Source: Patella vulgata (taxonomy: Eukaryota > Mollusca > Gastropoda > Patellidae). From it: 64,000 bases of DNA. The stretch is taken from NCBI RefSeq assembly GCF_932274485.2, contig NC_065883.2, forward strand, positions 65,329,210 to 65,393,209, given 5' to 3'. Each line of letters begins with the position of its first letter. Within the stretch, counting starts at the first letter, position 1. A program made the position numbers and the translations under genes. Under the pieces are notes generated by a model that made no database searches, had not been told where the DNA came from, and saw only the letters and a program-made list of their open reading frames with translations. Below are positions 42,991 to 54,202 of the stretch, in pieces.

Positions 42991-43253
42991 CGTGGTTCCC
43001 CCTTGTCAGTGATGCAGAACGGAGGGCCTGGCAAGGACAGCTGTCTAGTCATTCAGATGAGACGAAAAACCGAGGTCCCGTGTACACATTGGCATGCACG
43101 TAAAAGATCCCTTGACAGTTGAAATTCGATATAAGAGTAGGCTGTAGTGCTGCTGTCCGGGCAAAATTTCCCTCATAGCACACTGTATGGTGTATGCCCG
43201 TCTTCATTAGCCCAGTTTGGAGCAAAATAGTTGGATGTTAAACCCCATTTCAT
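42991..43253 (+). mobile_element. SINE-B, 5'-truncated, 13-bp TSD
   Basis: TTGAACTTGAAGA lies at 42978-42990 and 43254-43266. The copy starts at CGTGGTTCCCCCTTGTCAGT and is otherwise near the family norm. The perfect duplication proves the truncation happened at insertion. Confidence 0.97.
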
Positions 43254-43285
43254 TTGAACTTGAAGAAAATAAGAGAAAAGTGATT

Positions 43286-43648
43286 GGTGGGCGGTATAAC
43301 CGGTATACCGGTGTATTGCGATTCAAACTTGCCAATACATCGTATCGTGATACACGTCCAAGAACCGGTTCAGTCAATACGACTGATTACTTATTGTTGA
43401 AAGAAAGAAATAAACACATGGGTTTTGTGGATATCTTGTTCTTGTAGTTGACTAGTTGTACAATAGAGGAATTGCATGTTCAAAGATCTTGACATGAGTT
43501 TCAGTGTTGCTATGAGATACATTTAAGGCTGTACTTTTGCAATAAATCTGGTGTTAACACTTTCACAATATATTGCAGTATGTATTGCAATACGACAAAT
43601 CGTATCGCAATATATCGCAATACGATTTTTTGGGCAATATCCACCCCT
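43286..43648. mobile_element. Non-autonomous hAT-like element, 363 bp
   Basis: AGTGATT lies at 43279-43285 and 43649-43655. The right end, reversed, is AGGGGTGGATATTGCCC, like hAT termini ((C/T)AGGGGTGG). The left end GGTGGGCGGTATAACC is a shortened version. Inside, both ends carry CGATATATTGCGATACG-like words. There is no transposase frame. hAT elements make 8-bp duplications, so one base may have been lost. Confidence 0.78.
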
Positions 43649-43715
43649 AGTGATTAATATCGGTACATCACTAAACAGTCAGAAGCAGATTACATGCCCT
43701 AGTTGGAACACTATG

Positions 43716-43995
43716 GGGGGGGGGGGGTGGATGGCCGAATGGTTAGCACGCGCGTGTTGTATCATACAGTCTGTCATTGAGTCAACTGGCGGGGTTTCGA
43801 TTCCCCGGTTGTACGTGACAAGGAGTAGGGTCGCCTGTCCAACTTCGTGGGTTTTCTCAGGGTCCTCCGGTTTCCTCCCACTGCTAAAGACCCCTACACG
43901 CAAGCGAATTATTGAAATAAAATTGAACCATGTGTTAGTCCCGAAATAACCTAGTTTGCAGTGTCAAGGACGTTTAACCCCATTTCTCTCTCTCT
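43716..43995 (+). mobile_element. SINE-A, full length, 11-bp TSD
   Basis: GGAACACTATG lies at 43705-43715 and 43996-44006. The whole element is present: a G-run, box A TGGCCGAATGG, box B GGTTTCGATTCC, the core GTGGGTTTTCTCAGGGTCCT, GACGTTTAACCCCATTTC and a short (CT)n tail. It is a good reference copy. Confidence 0.97.
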
Positions 43996-44068
43996 GGAAC
44001 ACTATGTCTAAGTTCTCTAGATCACATTTATGACATAACTACGGCTTGGCAGTTTGTGTTAACGGTGT

Positions 44069-44383
44069 CAGGGGGTCACGGTGACTAAGTGGGTAAGACG
44101 CTGGCTGGTTAGCCTAGAGGTTGGGTGTTTGATCCCTGCTTTGGCCGAGAAAGTCCATCCAGATTTTCCGGAATGGTTCCCCGTTGTCAGTGATGCAGGA
44201 TGGATGTAAAAGATCCCTTGACAGTTGGAATTTGATATAAGTGTAGGCCGTAGTGCCGCTGTCCTGGCAAAATTTCCCTCACAGCAAACTGTATGGCGTA
44301 CATGTATGCTCGTCTTCATTATCCCAGTTTGGAGCAGAACAGTAGGACGTTAACTCCATTTCATTACATTTCATTTCATTAAA
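44069..44383 (+). mobile_element. SINE-B, full ends, internal deletion
   Basis: Head (GGTCACGGTGACTAAGTGGG) to tail; about 75 bp between GATGCAGGATGGA and TGTAAAAGATCCC are missing. CATGTA is inserted at 44301-44306 within the otherwise conserved GTATGGCGTATGC. Confidence 0.92.
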
Positions 44384-44397
44384 GGTGAAATATGATT

Positions 44398-44665
44398 GAA
44401 AGAATTTTAACTGGGCAGAGGTGAATAAAGGTCATTTTGAGTCTGACATGTTTTATTTCTTTCTTATAATTTTTGGGGTGTGGTGGGTCGTAAACTTTTA
44501 CTTTTTAGTGTGGGCATCTTCAGTTTGTGCTAAAAAAAGAATTTTAACAGAGCAGAGGTGAATACATGTCCTTTTGAGCCTGACATGTTCTCTACTTTTC
44601 AGTGCCGGCATCTTCATTTGCCCAGTTGGCACTGAGTAGGACGTTAAACCAAATTTTATTTTCTT
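44398..44665. repeat. Direct duplication ending in a SINE-B tail
   Basis: AAGAATTTTAACTGGGCAGA, GAGTCTGACATGTT and AGTGTGGGCATCTTCAGTTT at 44398-44530 recur from 44538 to 44628. The second unit runs into TGCCCAGTTGGCACTGAGTA and GGACGTTAAACC, a SINE-B 3' end. Confidence 0.8.
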
Positions 44666-44676
44666 GATCTGTTTAA

Positions 44677-45195
44677 AGGGTCAATCCTGATAACATTTTG
44701 GAGAATAAAACTGCTTAATTTTTGTGTTAAAATCTCATAAAATCCTCTATCTTAGGGCCGAGCAGCTAACTCGTTATATGTGATACGTTTTCAAACAACT
44801 TAAACCTGTCAGTCTTCATCTGGAGATCTGGAGACCGGTCTCCCAAGCTGTATTATGCAGTGGCTGGATAAAACCAGACTTTTATTTTATAAAAGTAATG
44901 TCTAGATGAAACTTACCTTTCGTTATCAAGTACAGCACATGGGTCATTCATTGTATAGATCTGTAAAGGAACGGGAATCGATTATCAGGCCACCCAACGA
45001 AAAAACTGACCCGAAATCTTAAAAGGGTTACGTGTCCGGATAAGCAGTTTTGACGTTCACATCCAAACGACTCAATATTTAGAGCTGAAATTTTGAGACG
45101 CGTTAAATAAAAAATTCCTCTATATTTTGGCGCTTAAATTTCAAACGTACTCAGACTTTTATTTTTGAGACCCTGTTCAAATCGGGATAGTCCCT
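44677..45195. mobile_element. TTAA-flanked MITE family Y, 519 bp
   Basis: TTAA lies at 44673-44676 and 45196-45199. The ends are inverted repeats: AGGGTCAATCCTGA at the left, and reversed AGGGACTATCCCGA at the right. There is no coding content. AGGGAC after TTAA is shared with repeat R1. Confidence 0.78.
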
Positions 45196-45199
45196 TTAA

Positions 45200-45527
45200 A
45201 TTTAATAACTCCCTCAAGCTGGCAGGTTTAATTAATCTTTGTCTGACACCTGTTAATGTAGTGGCAGCCTACTCTTCATTTTTTGTCGGAACACCATGTT
45301 TTAGTTTTCTACCTCACATTTATGACATACATGTAATCCATGTTTCGACAACCAGAAAGATTGGTTTTGGGCAATTAAAAGTGATTACATGTTGAAATCG
45401 AAAGCTTGGACAAACATACCCCCATGTAAATCTACATATATGCTTGTTTTCATTGTGGCAGTTGAAGAAAAGTAAGTAGTAAATTTCATTTTGATTTCCA
45501 GTCGTCAGTCATCTGACCTGGTCAATT
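45200..45527. other. No recognised gene
   Basis: Short frames only. Confidence 0.5.
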
Positions 45528-45880
45528 TTTAACTCGCGGACACCATAAACAAGTGGCAGACACAGGAATAATAGCGCACACCAATCAGAGGTTGTGACAC
45601 CAACCCACTCAAATCAAACCTGGTAACCTCCACAAATACCTTGACATTGAACGCACCTTGAACTAACTCAATACTCAATTATCACAGGTATGCATTTTAG
45701 ATGCAAAGCACGAGACTTGGTATTGACAATAATATTTTTTATTGAGGAGTCTGAGAGCTACGCTTCTGGGTCAGTAGCCAATCAAAATTAATGACTAAGC
45801 ATGTAGGGTATTACGTGAAGGGCTTGATAAGATGTACAGAGTTAAAGGAGATCAAGCCTTTACATATGTGGTTGTTCAGA
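45528..45880 (+). repeat. Dispersed repeat R4, copy 1
   Basis: AGAGGTTGTGACACCAACCC, ACTCAAATCAAACC and AAGGGCTTGATAAGATGTAC match pieces of 53440-53695 (same strand) and 54660-54965 (opposite strand). About 120 bp in the middle are not shared, so this copy may carry an insertion. Confidence 0.65.
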
Positions 45881-46974
45881 GAGAAGCCTACTCTTTGAAT
45901 TTTAATATACATGTACCAGTTTTCATGAGTAATTGACTTTTTTTTTTAAACAAACAGAAAAATTCATTTGCATTGTGTGCATTGCACTTGAATAATAGGA
46001 TTAACATATTAAATTACTTTCATCTGTTTTAATCCGATTGTCCCAACTAATACACGAGTGACGTAGATGTATGACGTGATAATATTTTTAAAGGCAGAAC
46101 AAACCAGCTTGTTGACATACATGAAGCACATGTATCTCAAAAGTGAAAAAAAATAGGCCATTAATACTATTATACAGTGTAATTAGGTACAGTCTAGATG
46201 AGGAATGGACAAGATACCAACATTGTTATTACTTTATTTATCTAAAACAGATGACAGTGGGGGGTTACCTTACATGCTATTTCAAAAGTTTTCTTGTCAG
46301 ACCTTTTTGCTGAAAATTAAGGGACATAACTCTTATCGGTATTGAAGCAGACGGATTCAAAAATCATATGTCAACAAAATATTCAAATTCATAGGTAATA
46401 AAAATAGGTTAAACCCCATTTCACTTTATTTGATACATGTACAATGTATCATATGAGCCTGGCCAAGACCTATATTTTGACAGCAGACATGAATACACCC
46501 ATATGTTACTATTTGATATATAATATATGTAGGTTGAATATGTAATGGCCTAAATTTTAAAAGTTGGTTAGTCATGTATGGTATTTATATGATCTCTGCA
46601 TCGAATGGCTGTTGTTATGGTGATTATCGATAACAAATTGATCATGTGGCCTATATTAAAAAACATGAGAATGCAGATGTTCTTGGTACACGCACGTGTC
46701 ACTTTTTGTGCTCGAAAGGGACTCTGTGCTTGATGGCGTCTGAATGATAGATCCAATACTACTTCTAGTCAATATCAATCGTCATAAAACATTCTAATGA
46801 AATCGGGTTTAATTTTATACTTTTGTGCACACTTGCTTTATAATCTGTTGCGTGCACACAGGCCATCTTGTCAATAGGTGCTATACAATGTACAAGTATG
46901 TGTAAGAAACCAGGGATTGTATTCAATATGTTGGTGTATCTTTATTGTGCTGAAAGAGAGAAAGGATTTATCAT
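45881..46974. other. No recognised gene; one tail scrap
   Basis: GGTTAAACCCCATTTCACTT at about 46409 looks like a bare SINE terminus. Otherwise AT-rich. Confidence 0.5.
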
Positions 46975-47096
46975 CCCTAGGTAATTTTGGCACTAACATA
47001 TGGTTCAATTTAATATCAAAGATTTGCTCGTGCGCAATGTAATGGTCTTTGACAGTAGGAGGAAACCGGTGGACAGGTGACCCTATTCCTTGTCAA
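46975..47096 (-). mobile_element. SINE-A, interrupted by SINE-B
   Basis: Antisense TTTTGGCACTAACATATGG, GGAGGAAACCGGTGGACAGG and GACCCTATTCCTTGTCA, then an abrupt change to the SINE-B tail. The SINE-A head is missing on the far side. Confidence 0.83.
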
Positions 47097-47335
47097 ATGA
47101 AATGAAATGAAATGGGGATATTGTCCTACTGTTCTGCTCCTTTACTGGGCTAATGAAGACGGGCATACGCCATACAGTGTGCTATGAGGAAAATTTTACC
47201 CGGGCAGCGGCACTATCGCCTACTCTTATATCGAATTCCAACTGCAAGGGGATCTTTTACGTGCATTCCAATATATACACGGGACCTCGGTTTTTCGTAT
47301 CATCCGAAGGACAAGGGGGAACCACGACGTAATTA
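47097..47335 (-). mobile_element. SINE-B, head-truncated
   Basis: Antisense (AAATG)n tail, GACGGGCATACGCCATACAG, CTTTTACGTGCATTCCAATA, to GACAAGGGGGAACCACGACG. The CTGTCTAGTC segment is deleted. Confidence 0.9.
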
Positions 47336-48106
47336 ATATGAATAAATCTTTATCGAGCACCATACATATAATTTAGAGTGAACTTTTTGATAATACATCT
47401 AAGGCAAAAAAAACTGATATCAGTGCACTCCAGTCAACTTAACCAAAAAAAACATGGCTGACAAAAGGTCAACCATTATCGATCCAACATCAAAAAAAAT
47501 GTCAATAGAGGGTAGCTATATTTAGCCTGGAAAATGCCAAAGTATTTAGTTCCTAGACGTGTGTATACTTGTATAGACAACCATCAGAATATGATAATAA
47601 TATTTATATTTAGTCCTATAAACTAACAGGATACAAACAAGTGTGTAGTTAAAAGGAGGGGGGTAGGCAAAACTTTTTATGTTTTAGAAGTTGATATTTT
47701 TTTACAAAAAATTTGTTTTTTGTACTCTCTTTATTTTTTTGAGGGGGAAGGAGAAGGGCAAAAAGAGGAGGTAGGTCTACATTTCGTTTTAAAAGCTAAT
47801 AGATTGTTTTTATCTTTTTATTTTACCCCTTTTATTTTTTGGCGGGTAGGGGATACTTTCTGATTGCAAAATGTGCCTGGGTTATCACGCACCTAGTTGT
47901 CATTAGCTGATGAAATTTAGGTCAACTGTAGTTTTAAACTTAAAAGTCGTGATGTGGCTTGTACCTGAGGCAGAGTATGCCTTAAAATGCCTTACAAAGG
48001 AAAGAAATCTTGCTTCTCCTTATTTACCAAATCCCTCACCATGTGGAAACTTAGTGAAACTTTTTTTAGAGAGTGAATTTTGACTTTAGTAAATTAATTA
48101 GAACTC
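47336..48106. other. No recognised gene
   Basis: AT-rich with G-rich patches (47655-47680, 47730-47760). No frame of note. Confidence 0.5.
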
Positions 48107-48119
48107 TATCACTTGACTT

Positions 48120-48431
48120 AGCCCAGTTGGTTCAGAACAGTAGGATGTTAAACCCCATTTCATTATGTGGGGGGTTGGATGGCTGAATGGTTAGCACGTT
48201 CGTGCTGTATCATAAGGTCTGTCATTGAGTCAACTGGCGTGGTTTCGAATCCCTGGTTGTACATGTACGTGACAAGGAGTAGGATTGCCTGTCCAACCTC
48301 GTGGGTTTTCTCTGGGTCCTCTGGTTTCCCCCCACTGCTAAAGACCCGTACGTGCAGGCGAATTATTGAAATAAAATTGAACTATGTGTTAGTCCCGAAA
48401 TGTCCTACATGTAGTTTGAGTTGTGGATGTT

Positions 48432-48485
<54 letters not shown>
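48120..48485 (+). mobile_element. SINE-A preceded by a SINE-B 3' end
   Basis: 48120-48165 is the last 45 bp of SINE-B (TAGCCCAGTTGGTTCAGAAC ... CCCCATTTCATT). 48166-48485 is a full SINE-A with a (CT)n tail. ATCACTTGACT at 48109-48119 and ATCATTTGACT at 48503-48513 may be one target duplication around both parts. CATGTA is inserted at 48262-48267 and 48408-48413. Confidence 0.85.
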
Positions 48486-48487
<2 letters not shown>

Positions 48488-48602
48488 TATATTATTCAAT
48501 TCCATCATTTGACTGTTCAAACCAACATACAAACAAATCTTATGTTTTGTTTAGGAGGATTGGCTTGCCGATTGGTTTTAAAATGTGTACTTTAAAACCC
48601 AA

Positions 48603-48805
48603 AGTGGCGTGGTTTCAATTCGCTGTTTGTGCTTGACAAGGAGTAGGGTCTAGGTGCCATGTCATGGGTTTTCTCAGGGTCACTGGTCTCCTCCCACTGG
48701 CAAAGACCCTAACATGCCAGTTAATTATTGAAATAAATTTTTAGTCCCAAAATGACCTAGTTTGTGTCGAGTAGATTTTAAACCCCATTTCACTCTCTCT
48801 ATACA
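48603..48805 (+). mobile_element. SINE-A, head-truncated
   Basis: AGTGGCGTGGTTTCAATTCG, TGACAAGGAGTAGGGTC, ATGGGTTTTCTCAGGGTCAC and GACCTAGTTTGTGTCGAGTA, then a short CT tail. Confidence 0.88.
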
Positions 48806-50345
48806 TGTATTATATATAGACAGATAAATCAAAGAGCTTTAAAATTTATGGGTGACAGATCACGTTTTAATCAACTTGTGTTATATCTCAAAAGGTGTGA
48901 ATTACAGTCAGGTTTTAAATTAAATGTGTGATGACAAGCCTTTGTACAGCGAAAAACTTGATTCAATTGATTTATTGACGCAAAAAAGAAGCCTTTTCAA
49001 CGGAAGGATAAAATCATTTATGTCAATCATTTTTTATAGTTCTTTCGTTCATTTGCTTCTTCAAACAGGGCATTGTGTTGTAAGAATTCTTTTTTTGCGG
49101 CTAGTGGAGGTATTTGTAGTTTTAACACAGTCTAACTACATGTACCTGTAATCAGGGTCTAGGTAACAGCCCAGTGACCTATATGTACACTGACCCATAT
49201 CCTTGTGAAAATCAAATTATGACCTGTCTAATGGGTGACTGTTAAATGTGTCCTTGTGTCACCCCGTATTCAATAATGTTGTTGACAATACCTTGGTCAG
49301 GAGTTGCCAATAAATAACCACATTAATTGACTTTAGTGGGATAGTGGCCTTGACTTACAGTCTCGTACAATAGTTTTTGTGGTCTGCAGTGTTTGACAAC
49401 ACCTTTATATGTTTTATGGGCGGTCTTTAAATACCATTGGCTCTAGCTTAAGTCTATACAACAGAAACAACAAAGAAATTTGACCTTATGATGACCTTTT
49501 TGCACTGAATAATATCAAACATGGTTCCAAAAAAAAAAAAGGACTAAAAACTAATTTGTAATGAATGGTTCTTAGCTTCTGTTCTTTACTTTGTGTCACA
49601 ACAAAATTCAAAGCATTCTGTCATGGCTGTTGTATTTTTGAAGTTCAACGAAAATCGATTGAACTTTAAAATGGAATGTGTGCAAGTGGTATATCACATT
49701 TTGTCGTACATGTATTTACAATTGAGATGAAATTTGTGCATAGTCTTACTATCGCATTGTGCAATACCTGTAAATTGATTAACAAGAGGTCTGGCATTGG
49801 TCTCGGTCACCCAAAGCCTCCTAGTCTTCAACGTATGGAGGGTCTGGGACCGTTGCCAATATTTAACGAAAAGTTCCATTGTCCATGCGTAACTGCCCTG
49901 GGAGTTTGGTTTTTTATATGGTTGATTATCCAGTACATTGTATCTTTGGCCAAGTCAAGTAAGAGTCGCACCCCTTCCCACAATAAATTCCATAATTTTT
50001 GCATTCATATAAACAAACATGAAGTAAGATGACGAATTAGGATTAATTAAAAAAAACATAGATATATGGCCCATGAAGAGAGAAATTTTACAATAAAAAA
50101 AGTTAAAGAGATTGAACTGGCAAACAATCAAATGGATTTTCTGAAATGGCATGCATAAATTAAATTTCATGGGCGTCAACATCTTGTTTTAGGACTAGTT
50201 ACCTTCCATAGACTTTGTTTATGAAAGACCAGATAATTTAGTCAATGACCTATTTTTATCAAATGTTGACAACGCATCCAGACTAACCAGACTAATATTC
50301 GTAAACTATTTTTCTGGATGATAGAGACTAGTGTGGCATAGGCAT
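48806..50345. other. No recognised gene; one unassigned 118-codon frame
   Basis: The plus frame at 49676-50032 (MCASGISHFVVHVFTIEMKF ...) has a hydrophobic stretch (VWFFIWLIIQYIVSL) that could span a membrane. I see no homology and no context, so I do not call it a gene. Confidence 0.4.
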
Positions 50346-50349
50346 TTTT

Positions 50350-50588
50350 GGGTGGTTTGGGTGGCCGAATGGTTACCATGTGTACATTGCATCATAAGGT
50401 CTGTCATTGAGTTAAGTGGCGTGGTGTCAATTCCCCGCTTGCATGTGACAAGGAGTAAGGTCATCTGTCCAACCTGGTAGGTTTTCTCTGGTTTCATTCC
50501 ACTGCAAACATGCACACAAGTGAATTATTGAATAAAAATGGACCATATGGCAGTCACAAAATGACCTAGTTGGATTCAATTTGAAGTT

Positions 50589-50626
<38 letters not shown>
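50350..50626 (+). mobile_element. SINE-A, near full length
   Basis: Head (GGTGGCCGAATGGTTACC, GTCTGTCATTGAGTTAAGTG), shortened core (GGTAGGTTTTCTCTGG) and 3' part (GACCTAGTTGGATTCAATTT) are followed by (CT)n. Confidence 0.88.
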
Positions 50627-50634
50627 AACAACTG

Positions 50635-50665
<31 letters not shown>

Positions 50666-50672
50666 AACAACT
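50592..50672. repeat. Duplicated (CT)n plus CCAAACAACTG
   Basis: (CT)17-20 followed by CCAAACAACTGCT occurs twice in a row at the SINE-A 3' junction, so the tail and the first flanking bases were duplicated together. Confidence 0.93.
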
Positions 50673-51330
50673 GCTGTGACCAAAATTTTATAGATTTTAT
50701 CCAACAACTGAACATTAATTGAAATGACACATCAGAACAGCTCAATTAAACACAGAACAACAGATAAAATCAGTATAATTTATAGTTAGTTAATTTATTA
50801 TATAAAAGGCAACTTCTGTCTCATAAATACTTCCTCTCTCTCTCTCTCTCCAATTCGTTTATAGTGAATAAAATATCACTTACAAAAGAAAATAAGGTAG
50901 CAATGCATAGACACTACTTTAAACTGTGTGCACTGGGCTTTATGCATGGTTGACTAAACTGTTGTTCTCCCTTTGCAATGCGTCTGCAACCTAGCTTGTT
51001 TTACACTGTTTTTTTATCGCTCGATTTAGTTGAATTAACTACGCAATATAATATTGTCTAGACATAGATATGTCTCATTCCAAATTTACTTAGGCTTTCA
51101 AATGGTGTTCGATAATGATTCATTGATAATGCGCATTTGGTTTAAAGTCTAACTGTCACCGATTATCCAGTATAGATCTTAATGGTAGGTTACCTCAATC
51201 TGGCCTGCAAGATTTATCGGGAATTTATGGAGTAATATCAAATGATTACAGATAGCCAATCTGTAGTTTGAGTGTGTCTGAATATTTTGATACTTATGCA
51301 ATAAACTTTCGAACTAATTGATTAATACAC
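50673..51330. other. No recognised gene
   Basis: A lone (CT)n run lies at 50830-50849. Otherwise AT-rich. Confidence 0.5.
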
Positions 51331-51464
51331 AAAAACACATACTTATGGAAAAACAGCTACTTAATTTATTTGGGCGAAGTTTTGAAGAGTGTTCTCTCAA
51401 CGTTATCAAGCTAAACGTTGCCCAAATAAATTAAGTAGCTGTTTTCCCATAAACATGTGTTTTT
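51331..51464. repeat. Foldback element: 134 bp, about 52-bp arms
   Basis: The left arm holds AAAAACACATACTTATGG, AACAGCTACTTAATTTATTT and GGGC. The right arm is its reverse complement with about five mismatches. The loop is about 30 bp. It could extrude a strong hairpin. No clear target duplication was found. Confidence 0.92.
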
Positions 51465-51627
51465 GCGAATTGCTCTATCCAGTTACTAAATGCTTCTGAA
51501 AGATTATTATTGATTAATGATATTTTTCATACACAGCTGTACTTATTAAAATTACAATTTTCAGTCGACAACACTACGGCTGTATCCAGATTGGACTGAT
51601 CCCACAACCACCACCACTAAATCCAAG

Positions 51628-51845
51628 GCTGGACACAAGGCACCTGTCATGTCATGACATTGTCGACTACAAACTATCCCACAATATACATGTACATAGA
51701 TGCCTGGACATAAATGTAAGGCACTAGTCAAGGACATATCAGACACAAATTATCTCACAACTTTTATTACAATACATGTATATACCATATGTGTGATAAT
51801 TTTTTTTTGACAAAGTCTATGAGTGCCTTATGTCCAGGCTTGTCT
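51628..51845. repeat. Direct plus inverted repeats around GCCTGGACATAA
   Basis: GGCTGGACACAAGGCAC (about 51630), TGCCTGGACATAAATGTAAG (about 51699) and the inverted AGTGCCTTATGTCCAGGC (about 51822) share a unit that continues into ATTATCTCAC/AATTATCACAC. A small nested hairpin structure. Confidence 0.7.
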
Positions 51846-52396
51846 TATATCTCGCACAGTTTGATATAGTTAAGAGGCTTTCTAACAAAATTAAATAAAA
51901 CTTTACATATCCACCCAACAATTCAGATTTTTTATCTTTGAAGACCGACCACAGTATTATAATGGTGCGATAATCTACCAATTGCTAAGATAATTTATGT
52001 TTCTTAATTTAACCCCTTTAAGATCAACTGGCTAGTACATGTAAGTCGTTAACCTGTCATCACTTTCCAAGCTGTCATTTGGGTAACAACGCTTGTCCCA
52101 TCTATCATTTTTGTTGATTTATTATATTTTTTAATTCTTTATGCATTGTTCATCTATCAATATGTCAGTTTTAATTACAACATTGACTTCATCTTATCAT
52201 CTGATTTTCCTTAAATACAACAAATTTGTATATTGATGGCAGATCCCTAGTTAGGATATAGTGTACATGTACTGTATGACGATATGTATATTTATGTTCC
52301 GATATATTAAAGAATTGAATAATCATTCGAAGTCTGTTATATCCACAGAGAGAAAAATTTACACCTAAAGTATTTATTGTTAAACCGTATAGTGAT
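51846..52396. other. No recognised gene
   Basis: The minus-strand frame at 52189-52488 overlaps repeat R1 and changes without codon bias between copies, so it is not treated as coding. Confidence 0.5.
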
Positions 52397-52748
52397 GTTA
52401 AAGGCTCAATACCATTCTTGTTGTAACTGAATAATATGTCCCAATCATTATTCTGGTCAACAAATTGTACTATTTTAGAATATTTCAATTAATTGATGAT
52501 ACAAATTTCATCTTAACACACCTTATTTAAAAATTTTGAAAAATTCAACATAATGGTTTGAAACATCTAACATAAACATTTTCAAATGAAACTTCGATTT
52601 AAAAATATTTTCGAAACCCTCTGGACAAGTAAAATAGGATGTAATGGATAATTTACACAACAGGTAGGACACTTAAACTTCTAGTACTTAGATAGAGATA
52701 TTATTTATTTTCTGGAGCTTTCAAGCCAGCAAGAGTGTTATTGTCCCT
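52397..52748 (-). repeat. Dispersed repeat R1, copy 2 (TTAA end)
   Basis: Reverse-orientation match to 29066-29417, ending at GTGTTATTGTCCCT followed by TTAA (52749-52752). Both copies end in the same place at the TTAA side, which supports a real terminus. Confidence 0.85.
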
Positions 52749-52752
52749 TTAA

Positions 52753-53439
52753 AAGGGGATAGGAAGTGTCCATGTAAAAGCCACTTTGTTTTGTTTATTT
52801 GACCAAATGATAATAAATATTAGGTGTTTTAAAACTTGTACTGTGTTTGACCGGTTTACCTGCAATATAGAATGAAGTTGTCAAACATGTGATGCACAGA
52901 ACTATAGGTAATCCACTAGAAACATCAATGCTGATTGGTTAATCAAATGTCTGACGTCATAGACATTGCTGATTGCTTGTATGACCTCTGACACAACCTC
53001 CCAAAACAACTGGTTAGATCTTTATGTAGTGTAGGCCATCGAAAGTATAAAAAAGCGAAACGAAATATAGATCAGTATTTTAATCAGATTGTCGATGTAT
53101 CACAATTCACCTTCTCACGATAAATTTATTGTATCGCGAGTTACTGAATCGATATATCGTGATTCTTTTTTTATGTATTTTTTGTCGCTTCAGTAACCAA
53201 CCTGCCACTCTTAATTATCACACATTATCCATAGGTACACAAACACTCTTAAATTGTTTTGGTCCTTATTTTGATCCACATCAATATCCTCATATAAAAC
53301 AGTTTTATTTCTTTGAGGTCGGCAGGAATAAAAGTATCAATTTAATTCATTTATCCTGTTGTTTTCTTGGTAAATATTGACCTGGATCACAAATCGTTTT
53401 GTAGCACAGAAATCTCAGTATGTATCGAGCAGTGGCAAT
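52753..53439. other. No recognised gene
   Basis: CGATATATCGTGATTC near 53148 resembles words inside the hAT-like element at 43.3 kb. The 83-codon frame at 53129-53380 shows no motif. Confidence 0.45.
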
Positions 53440-53695
53440 ACCCAGCATTAATGTGAAATCATGTTCCTAAAGCAACATCTGGACGTTGCTAGATTACTTT
53501 TCAATTTTCAATTCCCTAACTTATAGCTACATTTTCTCCCTTTACTGCAGACAAATGAACAGTAGCGTCCTATCAGAAGTTGTTGTAACACTTAGATACT
53601 CAAATCAAATATACATGTAGCGACCTTCACGGAAGCCTTAACATTGAACAAACGTTGAATTTGTAACTAGATTATCACTGATTAATTAATTTATA
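53440..53695 (+). repeat. Dispersed repeat R4, copy 2
   Basis: GTTCCTAAAGCAACATCTGG, GAAGTTGTTGTAACAC and ACTCAAATCAAATATACATG match the reversed 54660-54965 and parts of 45528-45880. Confidence 0.7.
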
Positions 53696-54187
53696 GAGAT
53701 TCCTAATGATTCACACAAGTCACCAATGTGTTGTCATGATTCTTTAGTCTTCAGCATGTGTGTATGAATATAATGTACATTAACACTGAAGACCAAGATA
53801 AAACAGCTTGAATGTACTTGTAAATTATAAATGAGGCCATACTCAGATGATGCCGATCTAAATGTATGAATCACTATAAAGGGCACATATATATATTGTA
53901 TTGCATGCCATCTTGATTGTACATCTGTTTTCAAACACCCCAACAGAGAGGAAAATTGAATATTTCTCACAAACCTTATCAAAAATTGCTGCTTTTTCTT
54001 GACACATTTGCATGTCATGTACATAAGAAAGAAAAACAATGGACTCCACATTCTCTCCTTGAGTAACTCAAAAGGGCTGTATTAAAAACATTATAGGTCA
54101 CTGGGCAAAACAGTACACTGGGCCCCTACCTACACAACCACCAACAGGAATAAAAATGTCGATAAAATTAAACCTATTTATATCTTG
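53696..54187. other. No recognised gene
   Basis: The 105-codon minus frame at 53734-54051 overlaps a second frame and shows no motif. Confidence 0.45.
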
Positions 54188-54202
54188 GTACTTGTAACAA
54201 AA

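Noticed and set aside
43716-43800. A functional tRNA gene
   Set aside because: Box A and box B are present, but the head runs directly into the SINE core, and many copies with target duplications show it is part of a SINE.
48421-48636. Serine/leucine-rich open frame
   Set aside because: Translation of the (CT)n tail of a SINE-A.
49676-50032. 118-codon frame with a hydrophobic segment
   Set aside because: No recognisable homology or exon signals; a segment like this is common by chance in AT-rich DNA.
52189-52488. 99-codon minus-strand frame shared with 29.3 kb
   Set aside because: The shared part belongs to dispersed repeat R1; differences between copies change amino acids freely and include an indel, so no coding constraint is visible.
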